From Nocardia asiatica NBRC 100129 (GTDB lineage Bacteria > Actinomycetota > Actinomycetes > Mycobacteriales > Mycobacteriaceae): 44,557 nt of DNA. Shown one piece after another: positions 32,123 to 41,700 of the stretch. The stretch lies in assembly GCF_000308415.1 (NCBI RefSeq), contig NZ_BAFS01000464.1:1-44557 (forward strand), in the 5' to 3' direction. Positions within the stretch are counted from its first letter, which is position 1. The number at the start of each line of letters is the position of its first letter. Both the position numbers and the translations under genes were made by a program. The notes below the pieces were generated by a model that saw only the letters and a program-made list of their open reading frames with translations, searched no databases and had not been told where the DNA came from.

Positions 32123-33472
32123 AACCGGACCCCGATGCAACTCCATCTACTTGCAGCCCAGGTCAGAGCGGGTGCATCGGCTAGCAGCCACGTAGAGCGA
32201 CGATTCGAGTCTTCCGAAGGTTATGACGGCAGAACGGCCAGTGAGTCGCTGTGTGGGCCCGCTAGGGCCCAAATCCGGGTCTTTCACCCAAATTGGGGGG
32301 GTGTAGGTGGTGCCCAGTTGGGCCTACAACGGTGCTGGTCGGCAACCCGGGCGCAAACTGTGGCAAGGCAGGCACCGGCCTACGGCTCATCAGCTTTCGC
32401 CGGGCACATCCCGTGCTGTCTGGCCGCGTAGTTTCCTCTCCCGGCGGCTTGCGTTGTGGGGTGTGGCCCGCCGCGTCGGCCCGACTCATCGACCGCCGTA
32501 AGCACTCTGGCGCCAGCCACTGTACTCGCGGACATGATTCAAAGTCGCTCCGTTGGACAAGTCCGCCAAATCACTCGGCTACACCAACACTGCGGTGTGG
32601 TTGAAGCTCACCTCAAATGAAGCGGGAAGGCGAGTCAATGGTTGGCGGAGTGGCCCCCATCACCGAACTCAAGACCCCATGGAAACCATCCACGACAAGG
32701 CGAAAATTTCGATCCTCGCGCATTGCCACTTGCTGTGCACTGTCGCAACCCCGCACAGGAGCGCGCGAGAGCGGTCCGCGGTTAACTGCAGTGGTCAATC
32801 CTGCCCGCGGGGCACCGACCGACCGCAAGTAGCTGCACTCACTAATTTGGCTCCTCGCGATTGATCCGGTTGCCTCATGGGAACGAAGCAACATGGCGAG
32901 ACCCGGGTTGGTTCACACACCGCATGCGTGGCGTGACTGCGAAGCCGCGGCCCCTGGGCAAGCAAGTATCCAAAGCCAGGTTCGACTCTCGAATCGGTTG
33001 AGACGAGGCTTGCTGGGAGTGTCGCGCGACGCCCTGAGAATTGAAGGATCGAGTTTCAGCCAGAGATTCCGCACCGCCCGGAAGGGCCGAGCTGTCTCGT
33101 CAGCAGTCTGAGATCCATCTCGGATCAGTTGCCGCCTAGTTCGCCCTCTGCAGGATCCCTGCCGACCCAATTGTCGGCCCGTTCTACGTGGCCCCCGTCG
33201 AAGATGGAGCAGAGGGCTGCATAGAGTGTCACGCGCACCACAGCGGCAGAGCCGCATGTGTGCTCCCGCATGCACTTTGCCCGAGCCGCAGTCCAGGTGC
33301 CGACGATCTTTCCTGCGCCCGTCCATGCTAGGTCCACAACGTGACTGTCCTTCCGGGACCACAGCGAACTTCACTGGATAGACTGCACACTTCTCGTAGG
33401 ATCACACCACGAAGGCTCGGCCCGATCGAGCCGATCATCGCACTGCGGCGGACACCGAAGGAGGAGCCGGAC
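32123..33472. other. Gap, probably decayed sequence
   Basis: About 1.3 kb without a convincing gene. It contains a compact palindrome at 32254-32271 (TGGGCCC-GCTA-GGGCCCA) and many short overlapping frames on both strands with no ribosome sites. It may include remnants linked to the YdcF pseudogene. A ribosome site for the next gene is at 33458-33466. Confidence 0.4.
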
Positions 33473-34702
33473 ATGGCTGGCGTACAGCTCCACTCGCCTC
33501 GCGAGTCGATGCTTCATGCGCCGAGCTGCCGGGGATTCTCAGCGGACTCGCTGTCCTGCGTCGCACAAGTTGAAAGATTAGTGCCGACCGCTTCTGTGCA
33601 GTACGCATGGAGCATTCGGCTTTGCCCCTTGATCAGGATCTTTGATGGAGAGGTGGCGCATGTCGTCACTAAAGTCGTACCTACGACCATGCATACGACA
33701 TTAGATGCGACTGTAGGTACGACACTAGAGACACTCGAACCTTTGACCTCTCAGATACCCCATCTACACAGTGACATCAAGACCCATGCGGTAGCTCTCT
33801 CTTGGGTCATGTACTCGATGGGTCAAAAGGCTCGTCTCAACGTCCTTTGTTGGCCTTTTCTGACGCCTACATACGAGGGCATCGAAATTATCTGTCATGT
33901 GATCTTCCAGAAAGCCGGTTCAAAACCCTCTGATCTGGTCTATTTCATTCCCTGTTCGATGAGCAACCTTATCGCCCGGTACAAGGTTTGCGAACAAACC
34001 CGCTTACTGATCTGTCCAGACCCTACATCAAATGCCAAAATATTGGTACATTGGATGGCCTTCGATACGAAGATCTGCCTGGCCCTTGACACTACTCTGC
34101 ATAAGGTCGATAAGAAGAGCGAGCCCAGGGTGCTCCCTGCCGTCAACGTACTGGCAGCACAAGGCACCCCTCATCTACCGGTAGAAACGATCATCTACTG
34201 GGTCGAAATGATGGTTTGTCTTAAGCCCAGAGAAACAGTCATGCGTTGCACCCTGTTATGCACTCAATGGAGGGCCTACTTAAAGCCGCATTCAGCGACC
34301 AGTGAAAGGGTCAATACGCGGTTCATGTGGAACAGCAGTCCTTTGGCCGTCTACTGCATCAGACGAGTGATACTTGTAACCACCCTGGGCGAGGGGACAC
34401 CTTGGCCGACTGTGACGATCGCTGAAATGACACGCAACGACGCCAGAACTTCGATCACCTTGAAAACCGTTCTATCGCCCATCCTGCCTGCCGATTTGGG
34501 GGGCATTGAAGCGATGGCCCTAACTGTCAGTAGGAGGCTCGACGCAGCACCATCATTTCTGCCCTTGGGTACGGCAACTTGGCGAGTCTTTGAATGGGAG
34601 CGCGATAGCGTCTTTTATACGGGCGATGCGATCACCGAGCGAATGGTGGATCGGACGGCCTTCACTGCGACCAAAGCCTGGGTGGGTGCATGGGGCGAGT
34701 AG
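33473..34702 (+). CDS. Orphan protein, 409 aa, from a lower-GC insert
   Basis: ATG 33473 follows AAGGAGGAG six bases upstream, an excellent ribosome site; the frame is open back to 33341. The region is about 50% GC by sample count (28 of 60 at 33841-33900) against roughly 65-70% around it, so 409 codons without a stop is strong evidence for coding. The gene uses TTA leucine codons, rare in such hosts (33701, 34004, 34256). The product has no signal peptide and no long membrane segment; it is rich in Thr, Met, Cys and Trp, with beta-type stretches (IEIICHVIF, SDLVYFIPCSM, IYWVEMMVCL, WRVFEWERDSVFYTG). A Thr-rich run (VVPTTMHTTLDATVGTTLET) is near residue 70-90. I recognise no family. Acquisition from a different genome is likely. 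Confidence 0.7.
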   Translation: MAGVQLHSPRESMLHAPSCRGFSADSLSCVAQVERLVPTASVQYAWSIRLCPLIRIFDGEVAHVVTKVVPTTMHTTLDATVGTTLETLEPLTSQIPHLHSDIKTHAVALSWVMYSMGQKARLNVLCWPFLTPTYEGIEIICHVIFQKAGSKPSDLVYFIPCSMSNLIARYKVCEQTRLLICPDPTSNAKILVHWMAFDTKICLALDTTLHKVDKKSEPRVLPAVNVLAAQGTPHLPVETIIYWVEMMVCLKPRETVMRCTLLCTQWRAYLKPHSATSERVNTRFMWNSSPLAVYCIRRVILVTTLGEGTPWPTVTIAEMTRNDARTSITLKTVLSPILPADLGGIEAMALTVSRRLDAAPSFLPLGTATWRVFEWERDSVFYTGDAITERMVDRTAFTATKAWVGAWGE

Positions 34703-34876
34703 AAGACGAGTGACAAGGTCGTCTGGAACGGCCTCTGGCGTGGCTTATGATAGGTCATTGATGAGCTAGGATGCATGACAGTCTGCATTGGGAGCATCAT
34801 GCGCATATGAGCTGCCACGACATGTGCGCGCTGGGGTGGTTGGATCCATGCCCATAGTGAGGTAGCGTCCCTGGGC
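34703..34876. promoter_or_regulatory. parA upstream region, possible partition operator
   Basis: It holds imperfect dyads such as CGCATATG...CATGTGCG (about 34801-34830) and repeated ATGCAT/GCATCATGC words. Par operons usually carry an operator or centromere here, but no clean repeat array is seen. Confidence 0.35.
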
Positions 34877-35833
34877 GTGACAGCTCGAGGGTTGCCCGGC
34901 GGTATCCACGCCGTGATACGAACGATTCTGGTGGCGAACCGGAAGGGGGGCGTAGGGAAGTCGACGATCGTGGCCGCGATCGCCGTGTTGGTCGCCATGG
35001 CAGGAAAACGGGTTCTCGTGATAGACGCCGACCCTCAAGGCAACTGCACCCGACGTGATCTCGGCGTCAAGAACGGCGACAACGGTAAGTCGTTGGCGAT
35101 GGCGATTCAGTATGGCTCTGCGCTGGAGCCTGTTCGTGACGTTCGTCCAGGCCTCGACGTTATCGCTGGGGGAGCGCTTCTTTCGATGGCGACCACCATC
35201 ATCACCAACAGTGGCGACCACGGCATTGACCCAGCGGCCAACCTGTCCACCTCACTGACCGAACTGGTCGACACAGAGGGGTACGACCTCGTTCTGATCG
35301 ATTCAGCGCCCGGAGAGCTGCAACTGCTTGATGTTCTGCTGGAGATCGCGACATGGCTCATCGTCCCTACCAAAGAGGATGAGGCCGGGCTGGATGGTGC
35401 TGAGGAGCTCGCCAAAAGATACCTGCGGGCTCGAAGGCGCGGGGCCGTAGTCGAGCTGATGGGGATGGTGCTTTTCGACTGCGATCCCCGAGCGACAAGG
35501 CGCAATGAGGCCACATTTAAGACCGTGCACGAGCTTCTGGAAGGGACTGGCATCGAGCCGTTCAGAAGCACGATTCGGCACGATAAGGCCACCTCGGTTG
35601 ATGCCCGGAAGCTGCACTTGACTCCGAGTGAACTCCTCAACTTCAGTCCCAAACGCAAGGCGGAGCTCGTAGTAGAGGCTGATGGGGTGCCCGACGTGGA
35701 GACCGAGGATGACGATGAGCCCAAAAGGATGTGGTCAAGAAACCCCGGCCCTCTGGCTTCAGATCACAAGCAGTTAACTCGAGAGGTCGTCGGGCGCTTG
35801 GCGGCCGGCGAGCGCGCGAAGGAGGACGCATAG
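34877..35833 (+). CDS. parA: ParA partition ATPase
   Basis: The 318 aa product (306 aa if the GTG at 34913 is the true start) is a deviant-Walker ATPase. The P-loop is ANRKGGVGKSTIVAAIA with the ParA-type first Lys, followed by RVLVIDADPQGNCTRRDLG, then YDLVLIDSAPGELQLLDVLL (Walker B), IVPTKEDEAGLDGAEELAKR, and GMVLFDCDPRATRRNEAT. The C-terminal tail is acidic and ends KQLTREVVGRLAAGERA. It has no N-terminal HTH, like type Ib ParA. It segregates the plasmid with the product of the next gene, which starts directly after its TAG. Start choice is uncertain because neither start has a strong ribosome site. Confidence 0.9.
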   Translation: MTARGLPGGIHAVIRTILVANRKGGVGKSTIVAAIAVLVAMAGKRVLVIDADPQGNCTRRDLGVKNGDNGKSLAMAIQYGSALEPVRDVRPGLDVIAGGALLSMATTIITNSGDHGIDPAANLSTSLTELVDTEGYDLVLIDSAPGELQLLDVLLEIATWLIVPTKEDEAGLDGAEELAKRYLRARRRGAVVELMGMVLFDCDPRATRRNEATFKTVHELLEGTGIEPFRSTIRHDKATSVDARKLHLTPSELLNFSPKRKAELVVEADGVPDVETEDDDEPKRMWSRNPGPLASDHKQLTREVVGRLAAGERAKEDA

Positions 35834-36637
35834 ATGGGTAGACGAGGTGGATTCGCCGACACGAGTGAAGGTTCTGACGACCTCAGCGATATCGGCGATA
35901 TGCTGGGCGCAACCCCCAAACCTGTCTCGACGAAGCCTGCGCCAACAGCCGAGTCGGCCACGCCACATGCACGCGAAGCGGAGGAGGTCGACGTCGGCCT
36001 CGGCATCGACCAGGAGACGACCGAAGCTGACGACGACCGGAGTATCGGTTCAATTACGCAGAAAAAGCCGAAGCGGCCCAGGTCGGTTGCAGCTGACGGC
36101 GCAGCTGGCAACAAACGGAGCAGGGCCGCGACGAGAGCCAAGGCCTCGGCGCCATCCACGCCAGAAGCGCACGTCGATCCGGTTGTGGCAAAAGCCATCC
36201 GTCGGGTTACTCACGCGGAGAAGGAACGTCGAGGTGAGGGGCGAAGCTACGGCGAAGTGGTCCTGGACGCCATCGAAGAGCACGTGGATGCAATCGAGAG
36301 CTACTTCACAGCTCAAGAGAACCAATCCGGATCCGAGGGCAAGGGTAGGAGGCTGTTCAAGCGAGTCGACACTTCTCGACCTCGCCGTCGACGGCATTCA
36401 GTTGCGCCGGTCAAGATTCCATTGAGCGGGATCATCGATGAAGACGTCCAGCGCCTCGATGAACTTGCGATCGACTGCGGTGCTGGTAGCCGCAGCGCAC
36501 TCGTCGACCAGGCACTGAAATTCGAACTGGCCGACACAATCGAGGAGATTTTGCGCGAGGAGGCCGCCGAGGCTGCATCAGCGTTCGGGGCAGTTGAACA
36601 GGACACCGGCAACACCGCACAAGCCGCTGCGGTGTGA
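35834..36637 (+). CDS. parB: ParA partner, ribbon-helix-helix-type centromere-binding protein
   Basis: The 267 aa product begins at the ATG immediately after the parA stop, so they are co-translated. The first 120 residues are acidic, Pro- and Ala-rich and then basic (QKKPKRPRSV, NKRSRAATRAKA), likely disordered. A helical unit (VVAKAIRRVTHAEKERRGEG, RSYGEVVLDAIEEHVDAI) follows. The C-terminal domain fits a ribbon-helix-helix: VKIPLSGIIDEDVQRLDELA, then GSRSALVDQALKFELAD. It has no HTH-type ParB motifs, as expected for type Ib systems. It should bind a centromere-like site and stimulate ParA. The gene symbol reflects position and role, not sequence homology to canonical ParB. Confidence 0.75.
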   Translation: MGRRGGFADTSEGSDDLSDIGDMLGATPKPVSTKPAPTAESATPHAREAEEVDVGLGIDQETTEADDDRSIGSITQKKPKRPRSVAADGAAGNKRSRAATRAKASAPSTPEAHVDPVVAKAIRRVTHAEKERRGEGRSYGEVVLDAIEEHVDAIESYFTAQENQSGSEGKGRRLFKRVDTSRPRRRRHSVAPVKIPLSGIIDEDVQRLDELAIDCGAGSRSALVDQALKFELADTIEEILREEAAEAASAFGAVEQDTGNTAQAAAV

Positions 36638-36655
36638 TCTCCTATTGGTGAGTCG

Positions 36656-36716
36656 CCTACCCTGCTAGACCAAGCCGCTATCGGAAGATCTGAAGCGTCG
36701 CGCCTGGCAGGGTAGG
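36656..36716. terminator. Inverted repeat after the par operon
   Basis: CCTACCCTGC (36656-36665) is exactly reverse-complementary to GCAGGGTAGG (36707-36716), enclosing 41 bases. It begins 19 bases after the parB-like stop codon. Confidence 0.45.
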
Positions 36717-37189
36717 GGCAAGCGGCCAAGCGTTCTGCCTGTCGCATGAACCAGCCTATTGCTCTCATGATGCTGGTTACGCATCGTCCTCACTGGTTGC
36801 CGGCATCGATGTCTAGAGTGATAACCGCCGCGTACACAGGTGCCTGGCTGGGTGCCCTCGGCCTGAGGTGAGCCCCCGATGCCCAGCTCCGGCAGCAATT
36901 CCGACTTGACGTGGGGGATCGCTTTTCCGTCCGCTGCAATGGTGTGCAGCTACCCGTGAGCAGCAGCCGATGGATGTCGGCCACCTGCGCGTATTGCCGA
37001 GGACGTACTTGGGGTAGCAACCGATATCGGTACTTCCAGGCATGTGCCACCGGCGGCCTGCTCCGGCGCTGAGGTCCCAGCACGGGGTGACCGGTAGATC
37101 TCCATGCGGCGAGTGTCGACATGGAGGGGGACAGCTACGGTCCACGCGACACGGATTCGTCGGAGACCCAGCTTCGGAGTTTTTTGGAG
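36717..37189. other. Gap, nothing further seen
   Basis: Frames on the minus strand in this stretch have no ribosome sites and no recognisable products. No repeat array that would serve as a centromere was found. Confidence 0.4.
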
Positions 37190-37885
37190 TCAGCGCAGTC
37201 TGCCGCCAATCCGCTTCAGATAGGTTTCGACCTCTTCCCTGTGCCAGAGAAAGGTTGATCCCTCCGTACGGTGTGGGCGCGGAGCGTCTGGGGTTGTCCG
37301 GCAGTGACGATGCCATTGATACACGTCGTCGCACCCGGCAGCATCAGCGCAGGCACGCGCCGTCCATTCATGTGATCCGAGCTTGTCGGCTGTGACTCGT
37401 TTCGGCAGACGGTTACCTCGGTCGGGCCTTCGCTGCTTCCATTCCTCGACCTGTTGGGCTCGATACCAGACCCATCGGCGGAACTCGGACGGAATGAGGT
37501 GCTCTGTCTCCTGTGGGGACAGTGGATCGGGTGGGGGATTGCTCAGGGTCGGGGATACCATCGCGCGGCGAAATGCGCCGACCGACATGTCAGCTGCGGC
37601 TGCGGCCTGGAATGCGGTCATGAAGCCATGCTTTGCACCCCATTCCTCCGCCTTGTGCCTCGACTGTGCCGCGCCTACTGCCTGTGCTGCTGTTTTCCGC
37701 CACAGGAGTTGGCCATCCTGGATCACCGGTTGCACCGTGGGATCCTTGGACCTTCTGACCGCCGACCGGAACGCGGGCGCGCTGATGTGCTTGCCTGCCG
37801 TCTGCGATGCCACCTGGGCCGCCTCAGCGGCGGTGAGTGTCGCAGCCTCAGCGTCAACGTTCGTCACCCGAGCATTATCACGCAT
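37190..37885 (-). CDS. Protein with three excisionase/MerR-like HTH units
   Basis: The 231 aa product has three similar units: LTAAEAAQVASQTAGKHISA with VIQDGQLLWRKTAAQAV; MTAFQAAAAADMSVGAFRRA with RRWVWYRAQQVEEWKQRR; and WTARACADAAGCDDVYQWHR with GSTFLWHREEVETYLKRI. Each has the helix-turn-helix plus wing and the closing W..E.V..W/Y pattern of excisionase-type domains. It should bind tandem DNA sites. The start is uncertain: ATG 37885, 37933 and 37978 are in frame and none has a ribosome site, so a leaderless message is possible. It is divergent from the small membrane-protein gene, 36638 onwards being empty on its downstream side. Confidence 0.7.
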   Translation of the reverse strand: MRDNARVTNVDAEAATLTAAEAAQVASQTAGKHISAPAFRSAVRRSKDPTVQPVIQDGQLLWRKTAAQAVGAAQSRHKAEEWGAKHGFMTAFQAAAAADMSVGAFRRAMVSPTLSNPPPDPLSPQETEHLIPSEFRRWVWYRAQQVEEWKQRRPDRGNRLPKRVTADKLGSHEWTARACADAAGCDDVYQWHRHCRTTPDAPRPHRTEGSTFLWHREEVETYLKRIGGRLR

Positions 37886-37993
37886 ATGACGTTTTACTTT
37901 GCACTGTAGTTGTTTCCTGCTCGCGACGATCATGGCGAATGCTGTACGGTGGCGAGGAATTGAGGTTTGTACATCCACCTGAGGGGAGGCGAC

Positions 37994-38161
37994 ATGATGT
38001 GGGTGGTAAATCTGTGGATCCTCGGGATCCTAGTGTTCGCGGGGGTGTCCGGGCTGCTGGCCGGCAGCGTGACTCACGGCTTGAAGGCGCTCGGTAGAGG
38101 CGTGATGTGGCCGGCCATCATCGCAGCACTCGTCATCCGCTCAGCCGTGCGGTCCGTGTAG
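37994..38161 (+). CDS. Small membrane protein (55 aa)
   Basis: ATG 37994 follows GAGGGGAGG, a strong ribosome site. The product starts MMWVVNLWILGILVFAGVSG and has a second hydrophobic part (GVMWPAIIAALVIRSAV), giving two membrane helices separated by a basic turn (THGLKALGRG). No family is recognised. A very strong hairpin starts 22 bases after its stop, so it is probably a single-gene transcript. Confidence 0.65.
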   Translation: MMWVVNLWILGILVFAGVSGLLAGSVTHGLKALGRGVMWPAIIAALVIRSAVRSV

Positions 38162-38183
38162 CGGATCATCGGCCAGGAAATTC

Positions 38184-38235
38184 GACAGCCTGGGTGTGAG
38201 CGCACAGAGAATGGTGCGCTCACACCCAGGCTGTC
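38184..38235. terminator. Perfect 22-bp hairpin
   Basis: Arms at 38184-38205 and 38214-38235 (outer end GACAGCC/GGCTGTC) are exact reverse complements around AGAGAATG. It is the strongest hairpin seen in the window and lies between the small membrane gene and the next rightward genes. Confidence 0.8.
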
Positions 38236-38385
38236 TGTCTTCCAACTCCCACACGCTGTGTGTTCGGCGGTATTTCGGTCGAATTCCGTGGATATGGTCG
38301 GGCACTGACTTGCCGTGACAATCCGGATCGGACCGTCACGGGCGTGGTGCTCGAAGGGGTTGGTCCGTGGAAGAGGTTGATTCTG

Positions 38386-38760
38386 GTGAACGGTATGGAA
38401 CCGATGAGCGCGGTCCCGGGCAGCAGTCGACCGATCAGCGACCGGGAGGCCAGCATCGACTCGAATCCGGTGGCGGTGCTGGTGGAGGCCGACACCGCCG
38501 CCGCGACGCAGGCACGGGATCCGCAGCGGTGGCGCCGATGCCACGTGATGGACAATCCGCTGGCGGCCGACATCGTCGCCAGAGTGTGGGGCAGAGCCGC
38601 GGAGTTGACCTGGCAGGTCTTGGCGACCGCACGGATCGCGCAATGCCTGGAAGACGGGGAGCCGACACCGAAGACCTCAGCCGATCCGCTGGCAGCTGGC
38701 CTGCAAGCGCAGATCGACCAGGAGTGGCAGGCCCGCAACCAGGTGATCTCAACGACCTGA
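38386..38760 (+). CDS. ORF ahead of the giant gene (124 aa), possibly its true N-terminus
   Basis: GTG 38386 is preceded by AAGAGG at good spacing; ATG 38395 is an alternative. The product is soluble and helical in its second half (PLAADIVARVWGRAAELTWQ, LATARIAQCLEDG, LQAQIDQEWQARNQ). It stops at TGA 38758-38760, while the giant frame, one base back, continues with NDLIYRWARTVHDLEVIRGS, a natural-looking extension of the same helices. Either the two are overlapping genes, or one gene carries a single-base frameshift near 38740. The ribosome site here and its absence at the giant gene's own starts favour a single original gene. Confidence 0.6.
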   Translation: MNGMEPMSAVPGSSRPISDREASIDSNPVAVLVEADTAAATQARDPQRWRRCHVMDNPLAADIVARVWGRAAELTWQVLATARIAQCLEDGEPTPKTSADPLAAGLQAQIDQEWQARNQVISTT

Positions 38761-41700
38761 TCTACCGGTGGGCACGCACCGTCCACGACCTGGAGGTCAT
38801 TCGCGGTAGCGGCCATACGCTCATGGCGTCGATCGCCTCGACGGAATCGGCGTGTACCGACGCCGAAACAAGCGGTGCGACCGAGCAATCGACTCGACTG
38901 CGTGCGGTCCTGGGGCGGTTGAACTCCGACTTCACGCAGCAGCGCAGCCGCTGGAGTCAGCTCCACACCGAGCTGCAAACCCTTGAGGAGCAGCTGCGGT
39001 CCGCAGGCACTGATCCCGAACACCTCAACCAAAAGCTGGTGCTGCGAGCGGGGAAACAGGACTCCACCGAATTCACACGCTCCGCACGTGACCAGCTGCG
39101 CCTCAACCTTCTGCACCGCAGTGCGCCGGCCACGGAGTGGGTGCGCGGCCGCTCGGCCGCCGTGCTCGGTGACGCCGTGGGCACAGGCTTCGCCGACGCA
39201 CCGGATCTGGCGCCGATCACCGCCATCGTCGAGGACGGTGCAGCACCCGGCAGCTACCGGGTGAGCACCGACATCGACCTCGCGCTGCACGACATCGCCC
39301 AGCGCCGGCGCGCCGGCACCGACGCGGAGGATCCCGACCTCGCCGCGCGGGTGCGCGAGATCGTGCACGCGGCGCGGTCCAACCCGCAGTTGGTGCCGCC
39401 TCGGAAACTGGTGCGGCTCGAACGCGTCGCATCGGCGTTGCTGGCTGGTGAGCCCGTCGAACTTGTAGAGGAGGTCAACGGCTCACCGGTGGTGCTCAGC
39501 AGCATCGTCGATGTCGTCGCCGACGAACCGACCTACCAGTGGTGGCTGAGTACCCGCACACCGCCAGCGCGTCCGACACCTACGACATCACCGCATGCCG
39601 ACGATGCCGCGGCCGAGGCCGCTGACGCCGCCTCTGTCGTCGATGATGAACAACACCTGCCCGCGCCGCTTGGCCAGCCGCGGCGCCGTGAGCGGCTGAC
39701 CGGGCCCATCCAGAATGCGCAGCCCCACGCCGTCTCCCCACAGCCCGGGCCGGAGGTGTCCGACGAAGTGCGTCGCGCCTCCATACTCGACCATGTCGCC
39801 GCGAGCGTGGTCACCAACCCGGCGCTGACCAGGAGCGCGGTCCACCAGGAGCGTACGCAGTCGCTGAGCAGGGCAGCGGCCATAGCCGAGTCCCTGATCC
39901 TCGGGCGTCTCAACGCCATCCAAGCGTCTCAGTTCGGTGACACCGCTGACGATGCACAGTTGCAGCGCGTCGTCAGCGCGTTGCTCGCCGACCCGACCCG
40001 TCTATCGTGGCTCGCCCGCGAAGTCGCCGAGCAGGCGCGGCGCTCACTCTCGCGCAACAGCCCACAATCACAGCTGGTTGGCGAGCTGGCCGACAGCATC
40101 GCAGAAGCCGCGGGCCTCGGCGCGTCCGCCGAAGCGGTGCAGGCGGTCCTCGACGCGGCGGCACCACTGCACGAGCTGACCGATGACGCCCAGCAGTCTG
40201 TCGTGCAGCAAGCCCTTGAGACCGTGCACGCCGCCACGAGTCAGGACTTCCACGAAATCGGGTACGTGGCATTCAATCCTGACACCGCGGGCGAACCGCC
40301 AGAGCCCGAATCGAACCCTGTGGTCGCCGACGCGGTCGCCGAGTGCGGAGATACCGCAGCCAGTGACGCGATCCGCCAGGAATTCCTCGACGGCTGGTGG
40401 GATGCACATGACGATGCAGAGCAATCCACCGAGTCACCGCTGGACTATGACGTCGACTCCCTCACCGAGCCTGCCGTGGATGCCGTCGCTGGGGTAGACC
40501 ACGATATCGCCGAGGAAATCCCCGAGATTCACGGCGGGCCAGCGCACGAAATCACCGCACCTCGCCCGACTGCCCCGGTATCAAATCTCCCTGCTGTCAC
40601 CGCCGACAACGAACCGCCGCACAACAGCAGCAGCGTGCCGCGCCCGCTGAGGCTGCCTCAAGCACTGACGATCACCTGGAGCCAGGATCTGCGGGGAGGT
40701 CACGGTTTCCGTCATCTCGCGGTGGATGACGAGGGCCAGCAGTACGCGTTCACCATCCACGACAAATCTCTTCCCGACGGATCGCGCGTCATCCTGGCTC
40801 AGGGCCGAGAACTCCACCGCACCCGTGACATCCGCAGCGGGTCCACGATCCATATCCAGGCGCCTGTCGTCCACGCCGTGGAAGGCGACAGCGCTGCGGC
40901 CCGGCCGCAGCCGCCGAAGTCGGGAGCGGCAATTGTTGTGGCGGCTCAGCGAGCTCAGTGGGATGTGCTCGATGAGCAGGCTCGCTACGCGGTCGACGGT
41001 CTGTACCAATTGCGCCTGGCCGGCTCGACCGCAGATGGCGGGTACGAAGCGCAGCTGTACTGGGAACTCACCGACAGCGGCAAGTACGTCTACCAGAGGA
41101 CCCGATCGCGACTGCAGACTCCCCGCGGCCCAGTTCCCGGGCCGTCGATAGGGCAGATCACCGACCTCCTCGAGAGCGTGACGACGGTCCAGAGCCGACC
41201 CGACGTCGAGCCGGCCGCGGCGGAACCCGTCGCGGCGAACCGCGGCGAGGCCACGCCAGAACTGACCAGCGGCGAGACGATCTCTACTGCGGCGGCACCG
41301 TCCGACATCATCGATCACACTGATCCGCGCCCAGAGGCGTCCTCCGCTGCCAGCGAACCTGCCACCGCAGCGACCGACATCAACCCCCAGCAGGTCGATG
41401 CCCAGACCGGAGGACAGGGCACGCCAACGGCCGCTGGGCACGCGTATCGGGAATCCGCGGCGTCGGACACCGGGTTCGTACACGCGCACGTGTGGCGACC
41501 GATGCTGTATCCACCACCGCCACTGGTCCCCGATGATCTCGATGAGGCCCGCACCGTTGCCGACCGAGCGCGCAGTAGCGGGTGGTCGGTGGCTGGACGG
41601 TTCCTGCCAGGCGTTCGCGGGGGTGTCGCGTTCGAACTGGTGATCTCCGGTCAGCCCGCGCACCAGATCGAAGACATCCGGTTGCGGTGGCAGCGCCGCG

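Noticed and set aside
32970..33010. GGTTCGACTCTCG resembling a tRNA T-arm
   Set aside because: The flanking bases do not form a T-stem and no acceptor, D or anticodon stems can be folded around it.
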